From contig CAVNZM010000005.1 of assembly GCA_963693365.1 (NCBI GenBank), positions 8,246,001 through 8,310,000 of the forward strand: 64,000 bases of DNA, given 5' to 3'. The DNA is from Amoebidium appalachense. Taxonomy: Eukaryota; Ichthyosporea. Below the pieces are notes generated by a model, which did no database searches, had not been told where the DNA came from, and worked only from the letters and a program-made list of their open reading frames with translations. Of this stretch, positions 55,210 through 64,000 are shown piece after piece. How positions within the stretch are numbered: position 1 is the first letter of the stretch; each line of letters begins with the position of its first letter. The position numbers and the translations under genes were made by a program.

Positions 55210-55474
55210 ATCCTCCCCTTCACGTCCCCAACAGGTCAGGGCACTTACACACAGGCAGGCGCAGGCATGAAATGCATGCATCACCACGGCCTGTTGTACG
55301 GTCAGATCCACCACATTACCACAGTAACTATCTGCCTATTGTTCTAGCAGGGATTACATGAATGGGCCGGCATGCATGGGACAAAGACACGTCAAAACAT
55401 TGGAACGCATGCACACACACACACAATCGCACACACGCAACAAACTACACGACGGGCATGCGCACACACACCCC

Positions 55475-55527
<53 letters not shown>

Positions 55528-55614
55528 CAAATGCGCGCACACAGGCACACATACACACAAAGGAACACAGGCATGCAACCAGGCACACACACAAATGAGC
55601 ACACACACAGGCTG

Positions 55615-55656
<42 letters not shown>

Positions 55657-55681
55657 ACTCACACACGCGCGCGCGCGCGCG

Positions 55682-55721
<40 letters not shown>

Positions 55722-55753
55722 CACACACACATACACACACACATGTGCGCGCG

Positions 55754-55829
<76 letters not shown>

Positions 55830-56856
55830 TACACACATACACACACACATACACACACATCCTCGCGTGTGGCTGCGCATGTGTGGGTCTCACAGTTCAT
55901 CCCATCAATGCACCACCACGTGCCAGTTGAGTTTAGATATGAGTTGTGCATTAATACAAGGGGCCGTTTGTGTTCCTTGATGGCGCCAGATAGGCGTTCT
56001 TATGGTGGCTTTTCTGCCCTCTCCCCATTGCTCTGTATTTGTTTTACCTACGTGAGTGGCTGACCTGGCTTTGTTGCAGTCCAAGGGTGCTGACGGCACG
56101 CTGATGCCCGAGACATGGCGCCTGTTTCATGACGAGGTATGGTCACCACCACCCCATTGCCTTGTGGCCTCTGAGAACCACGCACCATTTTTATCGCTTC
56201 CGCCTGCTCAAACTTATGGATAGACACCCACCAAGCGCACCAGCTTCACACATGCTCGATCACAGATATCTGTCAATTTGCTTCGAAGGTTGAATGTCTC
56301 TGCTTCCGTCTTGGCCATCCTGTAATTCATACATCCCCCCCCCCCCCACCCCCCACACCACCACCCCCCACCCTCCCCCCCTCCCTTCCTCCCCCCTCCC
56401 TTCCTCCCCCCCCTCAAATTCCCAAGCCCTTTTTTTCAGGGCAGGGTGTGTGTTACGTTTTAGTGGAAGGGGATTACTCGCCTTTCGTTGATATGGGCAT
56501 GGTTTACATTGCACGCCTTCATTTTCTGCCGCACCATGCACTACCATGCACTATAGTCTGCATATATTTGAACGGGACGATGTGTGTTGCAATCTCGCAT
56601 ACAACACTGTGCAGCATCCACTGTGTTTTTCGTTCGTTTCGTTTTGACCCCTGTCACTCCCGCAGATCGACCTGCTAGCCACACTACGGCACCCCAACCT
56701 TGTGATGTTCCTTGGCGGCTGTGTGGATCTGCAGCAGCCTTTGCTGGTCGAGGAGTTCATGCAGGGCGGCTCCCTACAGGTGCGGATGTGTGGGGGGTTT
56801 TTTTATTGTTATTGTTAATATTATTATTACTATTATTATTTATTATGATTCTTCTT

Positions 56857-56890
<34 letters not shown>

Positions 56891-57462
56891 AGCATTGTAG
56901 GCAAGGCCAGCCTTTTGGGCGATCTTTTGGTTCAGTGCACAGGTAGTGTGGCACGTAGGTATGCATGTACAGAGGCGAGGGGGGGGGGGGGCTGGACATG
57001 TGCATGTGTGTGTGTGTGTGCAGGCGTTTATGCATGCATGTGCATGTGCAATGCATGTGATTGTTGCCTCTATCCATGCGCATCTCACAGACCTAACATA
57101 ATTACTGTGTGGGCCACCAGGAGCTCCTTGACCGACTAGGGCCCAAGCGTCTCTCAGCCAGCAAGGTGGCGCGCTATGCCACGGACATAGCACTGGGCCT
57201 CAACTATCTGCACACACACAACCCACCCGTCATCCACAGAGACCTGGCCCCCCTCCACCTGCTCTTCTCCACGGCCCCAGAGGTCTTGAAGGTGGCCTAC
57301 CCACCCCATGCACATAGTGCTTGTGTGTTTGTGGCATGCCTGGGAGGCACATGTAGGCAAACGAGGGGGGGGGGGCATAGGAATGTAAGCCATGATATTT
57401 TTTGCTTTAGGGGCAGTGGCTCTCAAGGGTTTAGGGCCGAGGGCAGCTAGGGGGAGGGGAGG

Positions 57463-57516
<54 letters not shown>

Positions 57517-58146
57517 CTTCTAAAACTGGGCCTCAGGGATATAACGTATAATGTTGCAAAGTTTTAGGGTTTGGATGGGTGGGCAGGTAGGCGGGGCGTT
57601 GGAAGGCCACCGGGTGGGTGGGTGGGTGTTTTTTTTTGGGGGGGGGGGGGATGGATTATACCAAAAAAAGGTCACACGGGTTTGTGGCTCTGGGGATGGT
57701 TGCTAATGTGTGAATGGCCGGCTGGTGTGTGTGGGGTGGCTAATGTGTGTTGCTGTGAGCAGCTTGCAGACTTTGGCTACGGCAATCTGGTGCCTGCATG
57801 GCTGAAGAAGGCTGAGGGGGGACGTACGGAGGCGCTCGGGGGGTTCCGATATATGGCGCCAGAGGTGTTCATGCACAAGGCACACACCACTAAGGCGGAC
57901 GTGTACTCGTTTGCTATCGTGCTGTGCTACATGGCAACAGGTATGTGGGTGCCTCTTCTCATCCCTGGATGGCTCAGGCATAAAGGAACAATGCTTGCTT
58001 ATTGCAAACTGGCAATAAGTGCATGCTTTCTCACTACACTCCGCACTTCTTTTGGGAACTCCCTACTGCCCTCTCCTTCGAGCCCTCTCCCTGCTCTTCG
58101 CTCTCCCCTTCCCTCCTTCCCTGGGACCCTCTCTCCCTCCCCCCCC

Positions 58147-58196
<50 letters not shown>

Positions 58197-58657
58197 CCAC
58201 CCTTCCACTCGGTCATTACTTGGCACGAAACAACAGAGCAGCAAGGGCTGGGATGTGCGTCTAGGGGGAAGAGGGGGTGCGGGTGCAGCATATGTAAAGC
58301 TAATTTTTGATCCTGCAGCAGGTATATGTGACATATTTGTGCTGTGCTGCATGTGCAGTCATGACACATTTATGTTGCATGCACATATCCGACATTCAAG
58401 CAGCATGCATACATCTGACCTACCCCCCTACAGGGGTGCAACCCTACGGAGACATGGACCCCTACAAGGCCGCAGAGAGGGCCGCCAGTGAGCCCACTTT
58501 CCGGCCAAGCACGGTGGGCATGCCCCCAGTGCTTGCTGAGCTACTTGCTGCTTGCTGGGCAGATGACCCGGCACACAGGCTCACAATGGCTGAGGTGTTG
58601 AGAAGGTTACAGCCCCTGAAGGCAAAGTCTAAGGATGGAAAGTGTGTGGTTATGTAG
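41342..58657 (+). CDS. Ankyrin-repeat protein kinase-like protein, degraded catalytic loop (23 exons, 937 aa)
   Basis: Exons: 41342-41426, 42089-42169, 42720-42823, 45056-45247, 46320-46454, 47179-47330, 48159-48250, 48533-48633, 49830-49985, 50644-50707, 51210-51340, 51636-51783, 52066-52217, 52942-52999, 53699-53804, 54041-54151, 54534-54678, 55076-55132, 56080-56136, 56666-56779, 57121-57291, 57763-57940, 58434-58657. All join in phase (2814 nt). Residues about 30-640 are ankyrin repeats in tandem modules built on [12 protein letters not shown] and TPLGEA motifs. Residues about 650-915 are a kinase fold: VAVKK (Lys687), FHDE (alpha-C Glu709), [15 protein letters not shown] (786-788), DFG (807-809), MAPE (835-838), and [12 protein letters not shown]. 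Two features are odd: the glycine loop reads [16 protein letters not shown], lacking later glycines, and the catalytic loop reads HRDLAPLH, with His793 replacing the metal-binding Asn. Ankyrin-kinases act as signalling scaffolds or kinases; a weak or pseudo-kinase is inferred. The first exon is the least certain. Confidence 0.85.
42172..42410. repeat. C-runs in the first long intron of the ankyrin-kinase gene
   Basis: Poly-C at about 42177-42213 and 42361-42396, separated by CAC trinucleotides and a unique stretch, downstream of exon 42089-42169. Confidence 0.9.
43085..43290. repeat. Alternating T-runs and C-runs
   Basis: T-runs at about 43093-43122 and 43167-43200 alternate with C-rich blocks, within intron 42824-45055. 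Confidence 0.9.
43314..43630. repeat. Diverged tandem duplication, about 200-bp period
   Basis: Segments 43314-43430 and 43515-43630 share aggtct..aacc, tctgca, tttgtctgacatctaacga versus tttgtctaatatctgacga, and ctgcag near the end. They are related copies separated by C-rich sequence. Confidence 0.6.
43680..43840. repeat. (CT)n followed by a T-run
   Basis: CT tract of about 110 bases, then about 33 T, in the same intron. Confidence 0.95.
44397..44737 (-). repeat. 341-bp dispersed repeat, copy 2 (inverted relative to 34624-34964)
   Basis: Near-identical reverse complement of the 34.6-kb copy, ending in attcaaaacccccc and a C-rich tail. The core aaccctgctcgtct then tcaagacgggt is also recognisable at about 15470-15500, hinting at an older third relative. 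It lies in an ankyrin-kinase intron. Confidence 0.9.
45262..46262. repeat. G-runs, (GT)n and (GGTG)n in one intron
   Basis: The intron after exon 45056-45247 is G/GT-rich for 1 kb: G-run 45270-45308, GT tracts 45408-45445, 45668-45714 and 46078-46196, then about 16 units of GGTG at 46199-46261. Confidence 0.95.
46962..47002. repeat. T-run followed by G-run
   Basis: About 38 T, then G-rich sequence, in the intron before exon 47179-47330. Confidence 0.95.
53040..53698. repeat. 46-bp minisatellite, 14 copies, ending at a splice acceptor
   Basis: Unit cccacacccacccacctact then gtgtgcacatcatagcacattgcatg. Two main variants (cccaccta and ccatccta) largely alternate across copies 4-13. The last unit ends ctgcgtgcag, which is the acceptor of ankyrin exon 53699-53804. 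Confidence 0.95.
54476..55014. repeat. (CA)n tracts before two acceptors
   Basis: CA repeat at 54476-54532 runs directly into the acceptor of exon 54534-54678. A second tract at 54925-55004 precedes exon 55076-55132. Confidence 0.95.
55405..55862. repeat. Compound (CA)n / (CG)n tract
   Basis: CA repeats with CGCGCG islands (55665-55682) in the intron after the VAVK exon. Confidence 0.95.
57463..57516. repeat. Poly-G run (about 50 nt)
   Basis: Nearly pure G in the intron between the HRD exon and the DFG exon of the kinase domain. Confidence 0.95.
58140..58194. repeat. Poly-C run (about 50 nt)
   Basis: C homopolymer in the last intron of the ankyrin-kinase gene, upstream of the final exon at 58434. 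Confidence 0.95.
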
Positions 58658-60236
58658 GTGGGTGTGTGTGGTGGTGGTGGTCGTGAGGGAGGGGGGGGGG
58701 AGGGAGGGGAGGATGGGATTGAGGGAGGGGGGGGGGGGGGGGGGAGAAAGGGAAGGGGGGGAGGGGGGAGGGGGGGGGGGGGAGGGGGGTTAATGTGTGG
58801 ATATTCGAGTGGAGAATATGTGTGGATATAGTTCAGGTATGTGGGGGTGGCAGGTCACGTAGTGTTGTGTGTGCAGATTGATGCAAAGAAGTATTGGGAT
58901 GTGTGTGGTCATAAAGTGGGTGTGTGGTTATGTTAGTTGAGTCAGTATGTGTGGGTAGAAAAAAAGAATGCCATTGTGTGGGCGTCAGTTAAGCTTTGTT
59001 GGGATGTGGTAAGTGAGAGTCTCGGTGCGGATGTCGGTGCGTGTATAGTGGAAGTGTACAGTGTTTGGTGCATGGTGTGAGAGAATATTGAAGCGGTACA
59101 GTAGTTTATAGCAGTTATGGACGTGTAAGTGGTAGTTGGTGTGGATGGTGCGCAGGCATAGGCCCATTCCTTAGTGTGTACTTGTTGACGTGTGTTCTCT
59201 TTTCGCTGACCCAGGCAGTGAAATTGTTGAATATACCGTTGTATGATACCTTGATGTTGAATTTGGTTGGGCAGGTGTGGTTGGTGGGTGGGTGAGTGTG
59301 TGTGTGTTTGTATGTGGTGTGGGTGGATGGGGGGAGGGTGTGTGTACATGTCTGTGTCCATCTCTGTGACTCTCTGAGAGCGGGGCGTGCAGGGGGAGAG
59401 AGGGGGGGGGGGGGGGATCTCTTTCGAGTTGTTTCTTGGTTGTACGGCGATCTCAGGCACGAAATCGAACAAACACATAGTCTTAAGACAGTCGTAGCTT
59501 ATGGGAGTTAGTTTGCATGGTTTCAAAAATGGTTCATATTGATTTCTAATCTGCACAACATGCAGTATAGACTTAGTTGACCACGCTGTACATTGTGCCA
59601 CGTGTTACTGAGTAACTCTTGTGTGCTGTATGGGGTATGGGGGTTCCCATTGTGTTAGTTTTGCCCCAGCTGGCTGGGTTAGACCCCCCCAAAGTAAATT
59701 CATCATAAGATGCGGCCCTAGGGCCTGCATGGGTCCCGAGAAATTAATGATACCCTGACCTGGAGGTGTCTCACCAGACCCCCCCCCCCCCCCGTCAGAA
59801 TGTGATGCACGGCACACATTCCCTAGCAATAATTATCTCTATATGCATCGCATAATGCACACACACGTGCACACACAACACGCAGTGTAGAGTGGGCATG
59901 CATGGGGATCTTGGGATTAATTAGATGGCGTTTGATTGACGTCATCCCTCAATGCTTGTGATAGCATAGGATGACTAGTCTACATAGCGGAGTGTCAAAC
60001 ATATCTTTTGTATCATATGTGTTCTTATTGACACTCGGCTATATCATGTTAACATTATGGACCTCTTGTAACTACCTGTGCTTGTATCTGTTTATCGCAT
60101 AGGTATCTGTGGAATCCGAGCTTGTGTTTGCTATGAGATTGCCACAGATTACGCTGTGTGTGATTGGTCATTGTGTTCTAGCCAGCGGGTATATAAGCCG
60201 TCCAGAACCAATACAAACATGAGTCACCATGAATTT

Positions 60237-60281
<45 letters not shown>

Positions 60282-60665
60282 CCCGCCCCCTTTTTTTCCC
60301 CCTTATGGGCACTGTGATTTGCCGGGTCAGAGAATTTTATTTGCAAGTACATGTTCCACCTATGTGCATGTTCTCCTTATGATCAAAGAGTCTCGAGGGC
60401 GTGGGGAGATAAGATACATACAAGGGAAATCAGCCTAATATATCATCATTGGGAGAGCGAGAGCTTGCAATGGATGCCTGGTTGTTACCAGGTACCACGG
60501 ATACGTGGGGCCCAGCTCATTTGAACACATTTTATGATGATAGCATAATCAATTTGGGATAGAATTGCGCATGCATGCGCATGGTGACTTGGGAGCCAAA
60601 ACCTTAGGCCGAACAGACATACGATGCGGGCTTTTCTTTCTTTTTTTTTTTTTTTTGGTGGTGGT

Positions 60666-60705
<40 letters not shown>

Positions 60706-61478
60706 TGTTGTGATCCGTCAGTGTGCGCCCCATGATTATTGATACGGTTTCCAAGTATATCCGGGTCATCACTAGATAATACATGAGAGGGAAGAAAAGA
60801 AAAGAGAAGGGGGCAAAGAGGGGGGGAGGGGGGGGAGGGTTCGATGCGTTCCTACAATTCATCAAAAGAAGTCCATGTCAATAAGGGCCTATACAATGCA
60901 ACTTTGTACAAAAAAAAAAAACAAAAAAAAAACGTGTCAAATGGAGGCCAATATGGGGAGGAGACCGGAAGAGGGAGGAAAGTGAAGCATATGCAGGGCC
61001 GCAGCTGCGTCAAATGGTTGCATCGTTCACTGTGTGACATGAGGACATAAGCCCCGGCATGATGCCCACCTCACACACGGGGCAGAGAGAGGTGAAGGGT
61101 ACAGTAAGTTCATTCGAACCCTAACTGTTTGCATAGACCGCTCATGACAAAACACATCACCGTTATGTCAGGATTGTTTTATGCACCTTGGCATCTTTAG
61201 GGTATCGACACTAATCATTTTAATACTAAACAAAACAAATGGCTCAAGAATACAAAATGCATCCAGTCCATTCATTTCGCTCCCACAATCAATGAATGGG
61301 TCAGATAGAAGGGCGTTTTCAGTGTGAATGTTACCGTCTCATAACAAACATTTACAAAAATGACCGAAAAAAGCTATCGGCAAAAGGTTAAAAACAAATC
61401 ACAAGTCACAAGGCTTAGCTACCCACCCCAAAAATCCAGCGGAATATAATCAGTCTAAATACTCGCTGAATCACTTTA
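58658..61478. other. Convergent 3' region between ankyrin-kinase-like gene and G6PD
   Basis: G-rich tail to 58.8 kb, then unique AT-richer sequence, with a C-run at 60239-60280 and a G-run at 60666-60704. Around 60150-60235 a CCAAT-type box (gattggtc), tatataag and an ATG occur in promoter-like order, but the ATG is followed at once by the C-run and no gene follows. A minus-strand frame of 219 codons at 58942-59601 has no recognisable domain and is not called. Confidence 0.45.

Positions 61479-64000
<2,522 letters not shown>

Noticed and set aside
58942-59601. 219-codon minus-strand open frame
   Set aside because: Not simple repeat throughout, but no recognisable domain, unusual Thr/His/Pro composition, and a location in a convergent 3' region; insufficient evidence for a gene.

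Overview
The window is nuclear DNA from an intron-rich eukaryote, most likely a unicellular protist or alga. Its genes are split into short GC-rich exons (24 to about 430 nt) with GT-AG introns of 0.2 to 10 kb. About two thirds of the sequence is simple repeat: (GT)n/(CA)n, (CT)n, and homopolymer G/C runs up to about 60 nt. Most long open frames in the raw sequence are translations of these repeats and are not genes. The lineage cannot be fixed from the window; the gene set (VMA22, LCAT-like, mTERF-like, G6PD, TRAF-type zinc-finger protein, ankyrin-kinase, EGF/PAN protein) is compatible with several protist groups.

Layout, left to right. (1) 1-1521, minus: 3' part of a secreted or membrane EGF/PAN-domain gene that runs off the left edge; one PAN exon carries a frame-breaking 62-bp tandem duplication. 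Possible 5' exons lie near 8.3-8.7 kb. (2) 1.6-8.2 kb: repeat-dominated, with a tRNA-like SINE head, a perfect hairpin and G-runs. (3) 9098-10557, plus: a four-exon, 98-residue helical orphan. (4) about 11.2-16.57 kb, plus: a TRAF-type zinc-finger and coiled-coil protein; one of its introns hosts a 475-bp TTAA-bounded foldback element. (5) 18570-21717, minus: VMA22/CCDC115, a V-ATPase assembly factor, six exons. (6) 23166-28361, plus: an LCAT-like acyltransferase or phospholipase, seven exons, with a 1.2-kb (CA)n block in one intron. (7) 29510-39903, minus: an mTERF-like mitochondrial protein with a Lys/Glu-rich N-terminal region, ten exons, two microexons and one GC-AG intron. (8) 41342-58657, plus: an ankyrin-repeat protein kinase-like gene, 23 coding exons, 937 residues, with a degraded catalytic loop. 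(9) 61479-64000, minus: C-terminal exons of glucose-6-phosphate dehydrogenase, continuing past the right edge.

For genes 3, 5, 6, 7 and 8 every splice junction in the model keeps the reading frame, and the five models sum to whole codons (297, 621, 1107, 1278 and 2814 nt). That phase agreement, with family motifs, is the main evidence for them. The genes do not form one pathway; several encode housekeeping functions (V-ATPase assembly, the pentose phosphate pathway, organelle gene expression, lipid metabolism). Neighbours alternate strand, giving two divergent promoter regions (21.7-23.2 kb and 39.9-41.3 kb) and three convergent 3' regions (16.6-18.6, 28.4-29.5 and 58.7-61.5 kb).

The most striking non-gene signal is how the repeats sit relative to splice sites: in the sense strand, G/GT tracts usually follow donors and C/CA tracts usually precede acceptors.
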